Source: Crotophaga sulcirostris
Taxonomy: Eukaryota > Chordata > Aves > Cuculiformes > Crotophagidae
Assembly (NCBI GenBank): GCA_013397455.1
Contig: VYZB01000135.1
Location: 1,710,753 to 1,774,752 of the forward strand
DNA length: 64,000 nucleotides
Direction of reading: 5' to 3'
In this document: in pieces, positions 1 to 13,920 of the stretch
How positions within the stretch are numbered: position 1 is the stretch's first letter
Layout of the letters: each line of letters opens with the position of its first letter
Translations under genes and position numbers: made by a program
The notes under the pieces: model-generated
Database searches by the model: none
What the model saw: only the letters and a program-made list of their open reading frames with translations
What the model was told of the DNA's origin: nothing

Positions 1-1310
1 CACGGAACAATATTTAAAGCAGCCTAATGAAAAAGTTCAGGACAGAGCAGCAAATAGAAGAAAAGAACCTAACGGCTGATTAGCTCCGCAGTACAAGTGC
101 TTCAGTGCTGATGGTTTAATTTAATTTCAGTAAGCTCAATTTCTTCTTGGTTTTTTATTCAAAAAGACTTCTTTCAACTTTTGCCTTCATGGATCAGTTT
201 GTGATAACAGACACAGCTAGAATCATATTTTAATAATTTAACAGAGTTAAGGCATTCCCTGATTTATTATGACCACTTGGAAACCTGAAAGTAAAGGAAT
301 AACATTAGGATGGGACCAAATTCTTTTTGGCAAACATTGGTTTCCTTTCTGTATCCTTACTATTGCTCTCCACCCACACTCCCCATAACTCATCAGAAGT
401 TAACATCAAGATTGATTTTTTTGTATACTTTCCAGTTTGCATGCTACCTGCTAATTATGCCAGTTTGTGACAGTACACAGCAGGGAAGTATGTTTCTCAG
501 TCTTTATCTGTATCACCCTTAAAAACTGATCAGATCATTGCTTTATTTTTATTTCAAACACAGTTCAAATGAAAACCACACCTAAAGAGTTCAGCCAAGT
601 TGCCTCTCTCAAACTCACTTAAACTCTGTGTTTTTAACACAGATGATTCTTCAGTTGCAAAGGTCTGTGAATTATTGCTGGCACAGGTCTCAACCCAATT
701 GCAAAAACTTTCTTTTCATTAAAGAGATTAAACTGTGAACACTAAGTTTTGGTGCTCACAATTCTGACTACATCTGCAACCCATGAAAAACAAAGGGAAT
801 AACTAAACTCACTGATAAGAGGAGATAACAGATAGACAATACACAGATTTCTGTCAGTCCATAAATCACCACATTTAAACAGTTACCCTTAGCTTTTTCC
901 AATTTGTCAGTCTACATCCTAGACCTGTTTTACAAAGCCTATGCATTAGCTAAGTTAATGAATAGGTAAAACCCATTTTCACTTCCTGATCCAAGAGAAG
1001 CCTCCCTCCTATTATATATATCTGGCAAAATATCTGTGATCTCCCAAACCTCTTGCCATATGGCATTTTTCTCAGCTTTTTGTCAAAAAAATTTTTTTTA
1101 AATTTATCCTTTGTGTGAAAATGTATACACTAGATTTAAATGACTTACAGGAGAACATGCTGCTAGAATAATGAAAACGTATACCATCCTTAGTTAGGAC
1201 AAGCTCTTTCACCTTTCCCTTGAATCTTGTACATCATGTTTGCCAATCCATTCTTAAATATCTCAAGAACCTTGTAAAAATTTAATAGCAAATACAGAAC
1301 AAACCACCAC
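1..1310 (-). other. LRP6: LRP6 intron 9, 5' part (partial)
   Basis: This is intronic sequence just downstream, in the sense of the gene, of exon 9. The intron starts with GT at 1310-1309 and runs off the low edge of the window. It is AT-rich. I see no transposon, RNA gene or coding exon in it. The expected start of exon 10 (residues beginning TISRAF in human) is not present, so this intron is longer than 1.3 kb. Confidence 0.85.
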
Positions 1311-1600
1311 CTTCAATGAAATGTCAGTCCAGTAAATCCGATTGTCTGTCACATCAAAATCCAGAGCAGAAGCCTCCTTGACTCCAGTCAGTGGAATAGC
1401 AACATTGTTGTTGTTCGTTTCTAAAGAGATGCGTCTGATATCTGCTCGCCGAGAAAACAGCAGGAAAGCTTCTGGGACGATGCAGGTCTTCATATCATTG
1501 ATGAGCTCTAAGCCTATGGGGCAAGCGCAGCGAAGGCCCTGTGGTCTGTACAGACAAAGATGGCTGCAGCCGCCGTTATCCTCCGCACAAGGGTTTGTAC
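1311..1600 (-). CDS. LRP6: LRP6 exon 9 (EGF-like 2 and start of propeller 3)
   Basis: This 290-bp exon encodes human residues 588-684 of LRP6, a single-pass Wnt co-receptor. It is bounded by an AG acceptor (actttag) and a GT donor (AAG|gtggtg). It opens with the second EGF-like repeat, and all six cysteines are visible (NPC, GGC, HLC, RC, AC, TC). The arginine in GLRCACP matches human R611, the site of the R611C change reported in familial coronary disease. The linker [21 protein letters not shown] leads into propeller 3, whose first blade ends [10 protein letters not shown]. Propellers 3-4 bind Wnt3a-type ligands and the DKK1 C-terminal domain in the human protein. The exon ends in phase 0. 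The donor is poor: after GT it reads GGTG instead of the usual AAGT. LRP5 is excluded by [12 protein letters not shown], where LRP5 has a different loop. Confidence 0.97.
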
Positions 1601-3108
<1,508 letters not shown>

Positions 3109-4629
3109 CTATGGATATACATGAACACAAACTTACTATTTATACAGAATAATTCTTTCATTATTTAGCAGAGATTAATTAACCAGCTGCTCCACACTTA
3201 CACTTTAAATTAAAAAATAACCTCCTAGACATAAAAATGCTATCAGTGTTATGCAGCAGTCTGTATTTCAACAGGTACTTATTCTAAAAACCACAGAGGA
3301 TCACTTACGTATAAGGCTATTCTCATAAGCAGATTGTAATGTGAAATTACGACACAATGTGCCTCGTATTTGCTTTATGAACTAATATTGTATGTGCCTC
3401 CTGGAGGATGCCTCTTACTCTCTCATTTCTGATTTATTTAGTTTAAAATGAGAGATGTTGTGTCTTACACAAATGAAGACAAGCTTACAGTGTCAATGAG
3501 TCCTGGCTCAGCATCTTGCAGTCCACAGTCCCTCCCAAGAGAACTTCGCCCAGGTTACAGATAGCAATAAGAGGAGGCCCCACATAAATTCTGGGATACA
3601 AACAGCCAGGAAGATCTACAGAATATGTTTATATTCCCAAGTCTGAACAAGGAACCAGTTTTACATTCTTCAAAATTTAGTATTTTTTTTACTAGAAGGA
3701 ACAGCAATAGTCTGTAAATAATTGCATGCCTTTGATCAAGACACTTGAATTTACTGTGTCATTTTTCTTTACTGCTAAAAAGAAGTAATACCTAACTTCC
3801 TCAAAGAGGCATTGAAAGGATTAATTAAACATATGTATGCATGTTCAAGTGATCAAGTACCTTATGAATGTCAGGTATTATTAGAAAAAGTACTACACTG
3901 ACAGGAGTGAAGACAGCCTTGTGTTTTAAGAGAAGCTTAAAAATGTTTCAGCACTGCAATTTTATAGAAAAGTTCCTTCTGAACTATTTCTCCTTAAGTT
4001 TACAGTTTAAGTTTGCAGCAAGTATACCACCCTTCCAGAAAAACCCCAAACAAACTTAAAAACCCTAAACCTTACAGTAAAAATTTCCTAAAATAACGTG
4101 ATTCACAAAATTTAAGGTAGCATGCAAGTCTCTGAAACATGAAAACATCCTTCCCACTACCCAAGGACGTTCCAAGCTAAGTATTGGAAAAAGAGTGACT
4201 TACTAAATCACTGCTTTCAAGTCTCTCTCAGTTTCCTTGGTGGAATTAATATAGCCGTAGACATGTCTGTATGACTTCCTATTCTTCCCATGGCTCAAAC
4301 CCAAAGACTTGTGCAATGTCAACCTTCAAGATTTAGTAACTCCAGCTAGGTGTTTTGTGGCCAGAAGAATTTCCTAGCGCATGAGAAACAACAGGGCTGC
4401 TTTGGAGCAACTCCTACCTTTTGCCTACCTAAACACAGTTGGGGAGAAACAGAACTCAAACCCATACCTTTCTCAGCATACAGTATAATGATCATGTTAA
4501 TATTCTATCTTTAAGTTCACTAAAAAAGTGGAAGAAAAGGCTATGATCTTCACAATAATTCAACTTCTCCTTAAAACTATTCCCTGTCATAAACCTCCTG
4601 ACATTACCGCGCATATTCTCAGTATGTCA

Positions 4630-4682
4630 GAATGGGAATAGTTGTGGAATAGAATGGGAATAGGAATAGAATGGGAATAGGA
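4630..4682. repeat. 17-bp tandem repeat, GGAATA-type
   Basis: Two perfect, adjacent copies of aatagaatgggaatagg lie at 4648-4664 and 4665-4681. A degraded third copy, gaatgggaatag, precedes them at 4630-4641. This is a small minisatellite inside intron 7. It is likely to vary in copy number, and no function is implied. Confidence 0.8.
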
Positions 4683-6606
4683 AGTGTGCACACTTTCTAC
4701 AGAAAAATGAAAAGGCTTACTTGATAGTTGGTAGGAATAAGCTCCATATTTACTTTGTACAAAAATCTCAATTACTCTGTGGAACTGCCCCACCACAAAA
4801 TCTTTGGTGTAGTAATCTACAGCATGCTTCTACACATGCACTAATCCATGTGCATGACAAAAATAAGATGAGCATTATTTGACATATTTTTTTCCTGCAT
4901 TCTCACTAAAACTCTTTAGAAAGACAAGTGCAGTACTGGCAGTTTCACTTTGCATTATGGTGCATTTACCATCCTAAAGCTTTAACTTATGTTCTTTACA
5001 CTGATAACCAAGTCCAAATGTAGCCTTTCCTATCACAGATTGTTTAGCTAGGCTCAGTGCCCAGCATAATTACCTAATTTTTGGACTTGCTCTTGAAAAC
5101 AAGCTCTGCTATTCCATTTGTTCTACTTCAAAAAAATTTCAGCATCTGCTGGCTCTCTCAATTCCTAGCAGCAGTCTCCTACACTCTGTTTTGATAAATG
5201 ATGTTGCTAAACAATAGGCTAATGGCTAACTTCAGAACCAGGGACACAGATTTAACATGTGTAAGATAAACTGTGAGTTACAGTCTTTAAGCCCGTCATC
5301 CCTTCAAGAAACCACTACCAAGCAGAACTGATCATCCCCTTTCCCCATCACCGCTTTCTAACAATAACACAGTCATCTTGCACTTCTGCGATAACTTATT
5401 CCCTTAAACCAAAGAGATGAGCCATTTGCTAGCAACTAATTAATATATGGCAATTAGTGCTTGCTAAGCGGACCAAACAGATATACAGAATGGACAGATG
5501 TTGCAAAGTGATTGACTAAAACCACATATTAATTACCATCAAAATATCACAATTATAAAGCAGTATCTTTAGATACTACACTTTTTGCCTTGTACACACA
5601 AAAGGAAGAAGCTTCTATATTTAAGGCGGTACACAACCACTGGCAAAGAGAATTAGTTGTAAGGTGTATGGTGGGAGATGAACTTTCTCTGGTAAACTTT
5701 AAAAGAAAAGGTGTTCAAATAAGCTTCCTCTTGTACTGAAAGAAAGTCAGGAGAAGAGAAGAGAGGACTTCAGGATTAGGTATCTGCTTTTAATTATTTT
5801 TTGTTTTGCCACATACAGGTTATTTTGAAAGACAGCTTTATGTCACCTAGACATAACAGGCACCTATGTGAAAGCACTTGCACATACCTGCCACCCTGCT
5901 CTCACAGCAATCTTACCCGAGCACATCTGTGCAATATTACTTAGTATAAACATCTGCCCATTAGCAGCTGGGTAACTCTGTATGAACAGTTCCATGGCAC
6001 CACATTGTCTGCCCTCGCTTCGGCTGCCATTTAGGAGATACGAATAGATTTTCATCAATATGCTACAGAAACAAACAGTCTGGTGCAAGGTAGAAGGTAA
6101 GCGGCAAATGATATCAAAATTATACATATAATAAGTACAAGGGAAAAAGAAGCAATCAGTAATCAACTAATTTCAAAAGATTTCAGCATTATCTTTTCAA
6201 ATACTGAAATTCAGGTGACAATCGAGCCCCAGCCAATACTGCTATGCATTCATTCCCCCTCTCCAGCCCCAGATGGATCAGCTCACAGTGAAGCCTATCT
6301 CCACAGGATCCCCCATATGAGAAACCCACCTTCTCCTGCTACGAGGAAGTATCTCCAGCGGTTTATGCTGCTTTAACCACAATGCGGTGTGGGTTTCACG
6401 TTCTGAGGCCATTCCGAATACACTGCAAACCACAGTGAGAATACAGACCACAACAGGAAACAGATGTGGTGCAACCACAAACAGTACCTTTACTGAAAGA
6501 GCAAGCAGTTCCACGAAAAAAATGAAACTAAGTATGAAAATGAAATGGCCTCAGAAAACATAGCAGATACCCTGCTTGTAGAATAAGGGTTTTGCTTATA
6601 CCAGAC

Positions 6607-6810
6607 CAGGGCTGTCAAACTCCTGGCTCCCACAGTTCTCCTGCTCCTGCAGTGTAACGCGCGTCACACCCGCTGCACACGTGCCCAGCGCTGGCAGGAG
6701 CGCAGGGGCAAGGAGCTCGGCGCTGCCAACGGGTACAAACAAGGTGCCAGGCCAGAAAAAACAAGGTGGGGACTGTATTCTGCCCATGGGCTGTGAGTTT
6801 GACACCCTTG
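6607..6810. mobile_element. hAT-like non-autonomous DNA transposon, copy 1
   Basis: A 204-bp element begins CAGGGCTGTCAAACTC and ends GAGTTTGACACCCTTG. These are imperfect 16-bp terminal inverted repeats of the CAGGG type used by hAT (Charlie-like) transposons. It has no transposase frame. Its interior is strikingly GC- and CpG-rich compared with the surrounding intron. It shares that interior (CCCAGCGCTGGCAGGAG, GGGTACAAACAAG, AAAACAAGGTGGGG) with the second copy at 47949-48133, with about 80% identity by eye and a 14-bp indel near its left third. The flanking 8-mers TACCAGAC and TCCTTGAA match poorly, so the target duplication has decayed or the ends have shifted. The orientation is arbitrary. 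Confidence 0.75.
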
Positions 6811-7624
6811 TCCTTGAACAACAATGAATACAAACCTATGGCCCCGTGAAAATACAGCTTGTTCAAAATAAATTAATTAATGTGGCAAATGTGGTTGTAT
6901 TTTAAGATGTTGTACTTAACGGTCAGCAGGAACAATACAAAACCCCACAAACATTAAAGTATCACTTCTACTATAAAATTACAGGCTGAACTGCACAGTG
7001 ATATATTCTAAGGGTCTTTCTGTCAGATACCCTGGATTCAATTCACTCTTGGATACCAGTAATAACTGTGGTAAACAGGCTAACGCAGTGAGTTTCTTTG
7101 GGATTTGAATGTATAGTAGCTTACGTCTGCACACTTGAGCTTAAGGGCTCAATCATTGTATCTACCTGATCTGTGAAAATAATGTTCAGCTCAGGTCAGA
7201 GCTCCTGCAGGAGCCCTGGCAAAGCTACAGAAGGCCCCAAACAGGACTAGCAATCTGCTTGGGTCCAGCAGACCAAGGCCAGTGTCAGAACAGACTAGGC
7301 AGTTGCAGACTGGCTCACATCCACAGCACTGAGGAGATGCTAGAAACAGAAACTGTTTGTCCCTTTTGGGCCATACTTAATTAATTAATTAACATCAAAC
7401 ACAAGTGACCAGTTCTCCAAGGTGCTCGACAGCCTCAGTGCTGACGACTCCAGGAAGAGAAGATAGCACACACGCACTGGAAAGAACACACTTTCCAATG
7501 AACATCTGTGAGATTGTCAGACAGAGCTGATACAATTTACACGTAAACAGAGTGATAGTGTTCAAATCATGACCTTCCATCTTAACTCACAAGCATGGTT
7601 TAATTTTGGATGAAGAACCATGGT

Positions 7625-8985
7625 GTCATAGACCAGCCCAGGTTGGAAGGGATCATTTGGTCCAACATTTTGTGAGGAAGGAAGCCTAGATGATCTAGAC
7701 CTAGCACCCTACTCAGTCACATCGTGAACACTTGCAGTGATAAAGACTCCACCACGTCCCTTGGGAGGTTACTTCAGTGAATGATTGCTCTCACTGTAAA
7801 ATATTTCTTTCTTATATCGAAATGAAACTTCTCCCATTGTAACTTGTAGCCATTGCCCCTGTCTTCTCCACGCTCCTCCTTCTGAAGGCAGACCATCCAT
7901 CCTCCTTGTAGCTGCCCTTTAAGTACTCGGAAACCATGATGAAGTGAGTGTTCACCTCCAAGCCTTCTCTTCTCCAGGGAGAAAACACCTAAATCCTTCA
8001 GTCTTTCCACATACAGCAGGTTCTTCATACCTTTGATCATCTTTGTGGCCCTCCTCTGGGCACTCTCCACTCCATATGTCTCTTCTTTTGATTTGTGAAG
8101 ACCAAAGCTGGACACAGGAGTCTAGGTGTGGCCTGAAAAGCACTGAATAGAGTGGGACGATCATGTCCCTATCTCTGCTAGCAATGCCCCTGTGGATGCA
8201 GCCCATGATCCAATTTGGTTTTGTTGCTGCAGCAGGGCACTAGACTCACATTCAGGCCCCAGCTCCCTTTCGGCAAGGCTGCTCCTCAGCCACATCAACC
8301 CTTGTCTGCGTTGGGTTTTTAGATTATGTCATTCCACACGCAGGGCCCTACACTCGTTTTTGTAAAACTTCACACAGTTCTTCCTAGCCCACTCTTTGCC
8401 CGTCCAGGTCTCTCTGGAAGACGGATCTCCCTTCTGACATGTCCACCTCACCACCCAGTTTAGTGCCATCAGCAAACCTGGGAGGGTGGTTTCAATCCCA
8501 TCATCCAGACCATTTATGAAGATATTGAACAGTGTGGGGCCCAGTATCAATACCTGGAGGATTCTACTTGTGACAGGCTTCCAACACAAGTAAAAACCAC
8601 TGATCACCACCCTCTTGAGTGCAGCCTGTGAGCCCACATTCCCTACTCATCTCACTGACCACTCATCTAGTCAGTATCTTGCCAGTTTGTCTAGGAGGAA
8701 GCTGTGGGAAACAGCACCAAACGCTTTGCTGAAATCCAGGTAAACAACATACACTGCTCTCCCCACGTCAACAGAAAATGTTATTTGTTGTAGAAGTTAG
8801 TCAGGCTGGTCAGGTGTGATTTACCCTTGGTAAATCTACGCTGGCATTTCTCAATCACCTGCTTCACTTGGCTTGTGATAAGTTTTTAGGATGACTTGTT
8901 CCATTACTTTCCCAGGGACTGAAGTAAGACTAATGGGACTGTAGTTGCCGGCATGTCATGCACACTAAGCTCTCTCTCAGGATGA
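7625..8985 (-). mobile_element. CR1 LINE, 5'-truncated
   Basis: The plus strand begins with the reverse complement of an avian CR1 3' end (gtcatagacc...ggttggaaggg) at 7625, so the element runs minus from about 8985 to 7625. Degraded reverse-transcriptase C-terminal pieces are readable in several minus frames: LILGPTLFNIFINGLDDGIE (about 8.5 kb), LFRPHLDSCVQLW (about 8.1 kb) and RRATKMIKGMKNL with SLEKRRLGGEHS (about 8.0 kb). Frame breaks between them show that it is dead. It lies in the same orientation as LRP6. The exact 5' edge is a judgement. Confidence 0.9.
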
Positions 8986-10348
8986 CTGGAACAGAGGAAG
9001 TCAAAAATTGAAAATTTATAAAAAACAGCTACTAACTCTATCATCAAAAAACTAAGAATTACCTACAAGAATGGAACAGGCCTCGGTGATAGACTGAAAG
9101 CCCCCAGCTACACTATAAGATGTTGCCAGAATTTTACTTATTTCACAAATACACACATATCTGCAAAACAAAATCCAAAAAACACTCCAAAAATTTATTT
9201 GGTAAAATCCATAAACTGCTCTAATGTCAGAGGCAAACATCTCATAACAAAAGAATAAGAATAATTTGAATGTAAGCCCCAATTTTAAAAACTGACAGCC
9301 ACTTTTTTGGACAAACAGAGACCTTAGCTGTCTCTCAATTCCTGAACTTCAGCACCTTTACCAGTACCAGCTTGCTGATCCTCAGAGAGGCCAGGAGATC
9401 CCATTTAATATATGAGACCTCAAATGCCTTGCTGAACTACTACTGCAATCACTGCGCCACCTCTACAATAATTCTAGCAGGGACTACAGCTGGAAACCAT
9501 CACTGACTCAAAAGAAGGATGAAATTGTAGCATTTATCTTCATTCTGAAAGGATAAGGACTAAGAGAATGTTCTGACTCCATTGCAATGCTTTGCATGTC
9601 ATGTGTCCCACAAATGCAGAACACACTAGCTTTTTGTTTCCTTAGTACATGTTGAAATATACTCTTGCATATACTTATGGTCTACCTTTCAGAACAAAAA
9701 TCCCCCACAGCCATTTGGCACAGGAATGTCACAGAACTCTTCCTGAGCAGACCTTAAACTCTTGAGTCATTCTAATGACAAGCTGGGTTTCCTGCAATAG
9801 TTTGAAAGACAGCAGAAAAACATCATAAAGTATTACCACCTTGACATTTTCAACATGGGTCATGCTAACGCAATCTAGGAACAGATTTTAATTTTAGAAA
9901 CAATTGCTTCGTTTTTCAATGAAACAGTTCAAGTCAGGTGAAGTGACAAGCAGGCAGGGAAAGGAGTTTATAACCATTGTGACAATCAAATACAACATCT
10001 CCTAGGCAATCTCATGCAATACAAAAGAACCTCCCATTTGTAAAGAACCAGCTAAGACAAAAATTGGGCTCAAATGATGAACAGAATTGAGAAAAGAAGT
10101 TTTTCACAGGAGAAAAAGACATTCCTCTGAGAAGATTCAGTGGTAAACCAGGTGAATAAAGACGCTTGGCTAACATTAATTTTGGTACATTAATACTGCT
10201 TATTTTGAATTTCTTCTCTACCTAACTTAGTGTTTTCCAGACTCCTCCATAAGCAACTATATCTGTTTTTTTTTCCTACAGGGTAAAAATGTGGAAAGTT
10301 TTCTGCTGTTTTGGCAAGTCCAAGTGGTTCAGGGAACAGTCCAATGAG

Positions 10349-10357
10349 TGACTCAGC
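10349..10357. promoter_or_regulatory. NF-E2/AP-1 type motif (TGACTCAGC)
   Basis: TGACTCAGC (reverse GCTGAGTCA) matches the extended AP-1/NF-E2/MAF half-site consensus. It sits in a GC-richer patch of intron 7. One motif alone is weak evidence of function, since such matches occur by chance. Confidence 0.2.
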
Positions 10358-11707
10358 CACTGCAAAGCTCAGGGAGGGCTCTGGGATACTTTTCACTTTT
10401 GGCAGCCGTAAGGTATTAAGTTGATTCAACTGTTCTCTTCGCTAAATCACTTCAATTCCAAGGGTCTCTGCACATTCAAAATCTTGGTTTTCCATCATAT
10501 GCGTTTACCTGCCTAATAAAAGATATTAACTTTCTTATAATCCTTTTCGCACAGACCTTTACAAAGTTATATCATGAATGGCATAAGAAAAAAAAGTTTA
10601 GGTTAGGACTACAAAATCTCAGAGTGAAAAACAAAGCCTGTGTGAAAGAAAGCTGAATAATTATTGAGAGGGATCACAAGGTCACACGAATGCTTCTGAA
10701 GATCAATACAATGTTTTTTGCACAGTAACGCAACTAAGTTTGGGAGAAAGAAAAAAAATAAGCCAGAATATTGGAGAGTAAGAGGTAACAGCACACTTAC
10801 AAACAGCGCTCAGTTGAATCAGAAATGCAGAATATAGCTCAGTATCTCTTCATATCACTCTACAGCTTGTCTTCAAATATTATCTTAATTATGTCAGACT
10901 CAGTGAGGTCAGATGATGGCTCTAGTTGCTTTAGCGTGAGACGTTTTTGTGTTTTCCCTAAGGTAACCGATACTAACTGCCAGTAGAGGCTTGTTACTTT
11001 CTAGATGAGACAACAGCATAAACTGAAATACAATTTCCTAACTCCAATGGGAAAAGTCTAGGAAGCATGTATGACACATTAGTGGGATCCAAATGTATTT
11101 CAGTCAGCTCCACGCTGGGCCACTGGGAGCCATGAGGTTTACAGAGCTATTGTTAGCAAAACAGGACTGCTGAACTGTTAAAGGTTGTGAGAAACATCTC
11201 TAAATTTCCAACGTGGAAAGTATCAGTCAAGCTTCACAAATGTAAGGAACAACCAAGTTTGAGAAAGTTAAGTTTTCATCATTAATGAAAATGTGCAAAA
11301 AGGTTATAGAAACCAGAGCAACTTTCTGCTCAAATATGCCTCAAGTGTGGGCATCTGCCTCTGACACAGCAACTCCAGACTCTGTTTAGAGTTAACAGAA
11401 AAGAATATGTGTTTTTAGAGGACGACTCATCCGATCTATTCTAAACATTTACTTTAGGTTAAAGCAAGACACATTGCAGAAGTGCTGATTTCTAACATTT
11501 TCTATAAAGGCAACATAAGGCATCTTACTGAGCTGAAAGAATCTACATCTCATTGGATGAAAACCACCCACAGATTTCAGTGAAAAATGCTGATCACTTA
11601 AGACTCCAGAACCATTTTAAAACTGTATGTCCAAGTCTTCTCTAATATCACATAATTTTTAGGGCAGTAATTTCACTTCTTAGAAAAATACCATTCATGG
11701 TACCCAG

Positions 11708-11740
11708 ATCACAGAATCAGTTTAGTCTTGAAAAAGGACC
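11708..11740 (-). mobile_element. possible CR1 3'-end relic
   Basis: The phrase atcacagaatcag...tcttgaaaaagg resembles the reverse complement of a CR1 3' terminus (agaatca...ggttggaa). The match is only about 33 bp and imperfect, and the sequence beyond it is not CR1-like. It may be an old remnant or chance. Confidence 0.35.
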
Positions 11741-13442
11741 GATACTGGCTATATCTACCCTTAGTATCTTCTTTCTGATGCAGGCTGCTGGGAACCTCTC
11801 CCTGTTGCATTATGGATAACTGTCTCTTGATTGCAGATCCCTCAAGACTTCTGAGACTCATCAGCACAAGTAGTTTGTAATGGGTGTCTCAATAATGAAA
11901 CTTTTCACCTTTCTGTTTTATTTAGATATCTGCAATTTATCAAAGGCAATAAAAAGTTGACTTAATGTTCCTGAATTGAAACTGGCATGATGTTCTAAAT
12001 ACATTTCTTCTTTTTTATTTCTACATTTAAACACTTTGAACAGCTGGAAAAGACACATGCCTAGGTGACAATTCTGTAGCACCATGCTCAAAACCCAAAG
12101 CAAAAAAAAAAAGGAATTTAACTTTTTTTTTTAATAATAACAAGTTTACAATGTCAGAAGGTCCTGGCTCAGTGCACAGATAAGAGGCCACTCAAATTCC
12201 TGTATCTGTCTCTTCAATAGTGAAGAGATTTTATTAGTATGTGGTCTATGCTTGTAATTTGTTTGCTTTGTAGTATGGTTTTCCAATCTTGAACTTCTGA
12301 ATGACCTTAAGGAAGAATTAAATGTCTTGATGCAGACCAAGAAATCTCCCAAATGGAAATAATAAAAATTGGGTTTTTTAAATAAGCCCTTAGTTGTATC
12401 AAAAATCTGTAATTTTTCTTAATGCAGGTCTACAAGCATTAAGAAATAGCTGGAAATTCTCTGACAAAGTAAACTTTAAATTTCTGAAACTGGGATGGAG
12501 GAGAGGGATTTGCCCCTATCGTCTGCAGCGCATACTTGTTCTTTGCCGAATGAAGTCCCCAAGCATTGCAGCTATCCAAACCAGAAGGATAATGAATTGT
12601 GGCCAAATTTAAATGGTAAAGCAACTTCAAATATTTGTTTCAACTACCTTAGTTCTCATACCTGCAAAAGCTTAGTGGAAGTACACAAAAGAAGCTGTGT
12701 TCAACAGCTAGGAATTCAATGGTTTCTGCTTCTCAGTTTTCAAACCTCTGCTTCAAATTAAGGCGCATGAGGTAGGATAAGTAATCAGGTTTACAATTCA
12801 TCAGCATTTCACAATACAAAGCCTAATGCTATGAGACGAAATTTCTCAGTCGGAAAATAAATGGTGAATGCTTCGAAAACAAAATTTCCTTATTAGGGTT
12901 GTGGTACAATTGAGGGAGTTGTCATCAGAGGAAAATGTAGCCCTGCAATTTCAGGATTAGAATATGAATTACAGCATTCTCTAGATGCCAAGCTCTTAGC
13001 TCCTGGGTCAAAGACAAAAAGGTCCTCTCTGTTCAAGATTTTTGTGCTCCAAAAAGTCTTAGCAGCATCTGCTTTCTGTTGTCCGACAAGGCTGGGTTCT
13101 GAAGACTTGTGTATACTTATGCTGAAAAACAGCAGGATATAAGACTTTCCATATTAATCATGAGGATTACAGACAGTAATGCCAGGCACAGCTAATAGAT
13201 TTGGGAATGCAGTAAAACTTCAAGTTAGAGCTGCACTCAAAAAATCACTAGATAATGGTTGGATCAGTACAGGAGGCTGAGAGTCCTTTCTTTAAACTCA
13301 CCACTAGTAGGTGTAAGTGGGTGTCATCCCTGGCTCTGAGAATGGAGAATAGGAAGGAAGATGAATAAAGAAAAATGGAGCAAAGACTGAAAAATTGTGA
13401 TAAATCAGCCATATCATCATTATTTCCTTTTAATGCACAGAC

Positions 13443-13455
13443 ATACACACACACA
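13443..13455. repeat. short CA microsatellite
   Basis: A brief run of alternating AC within acatacacacacacag in intron 7. It is too short to be very mutable. Confidence 0.7.
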
Positions 13456-13649
13456 GAGCCATTTATAATTGTTTTATCAATACTGGCTTTGCTGAACATT
13501 TTAAATCCAACCTATGCCTTAAAACAGGTAGCGTACGTGCTCAGAAGACAAATATTCACTTGAGCAGGAAAACATAAGACCAATTCAACAGAGCATATCA
13601 TACATTTTTAACCTCATAGCACGGCAGGAAAATGCTTTAAACCTGTAGC

Positions 13650-13920
13650 AAGTCAATGAGGAATCTTCCCTACTGGTAAGCACAATAGCAGCCATCCATT
13701 TCAATAGAAGTTTATCAGCAGTGAAACCTGACCGAGATAAATGACGAAGCTGTTGAGCCACAGCCTGCTTCTGCCTGCTGCAGGCTGCCAGATAAAATGG
13801 GAACAAAAGCTCCCTGCTGTACCCCCTACCAGTCTCCATTAACCCCTGCTGATGCTTTATTATCGTCTGGGGGCTCCAGAACAGCATAGCATGAATCAGT
13901 GTGTAAAAAATAAATAATAA
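13650..13920. promoter_or_regulatory. candidate conserved non-coding block in intron 7
   Basis: This stretch is richer in GC and CpG than its surroundings. It contains CAG/CTGC-rich words and a long minus-strand open frame (143 codons in all, 14016-13585). The encoded residues show no family I recognise. The texture resembles a conserved non-coding element more than a gene, but that is a guess from composition only. Confidence 0.2.

Noticed and set aside
5994..6030. U6 snRNA-like start (ctcgcttcggctgcc)
   Set aside because: Only about 15 bases resemble the U6 5' stem-loop. The following sequence lacks the ACAGAGA box and the rest of U6, so it is chance.
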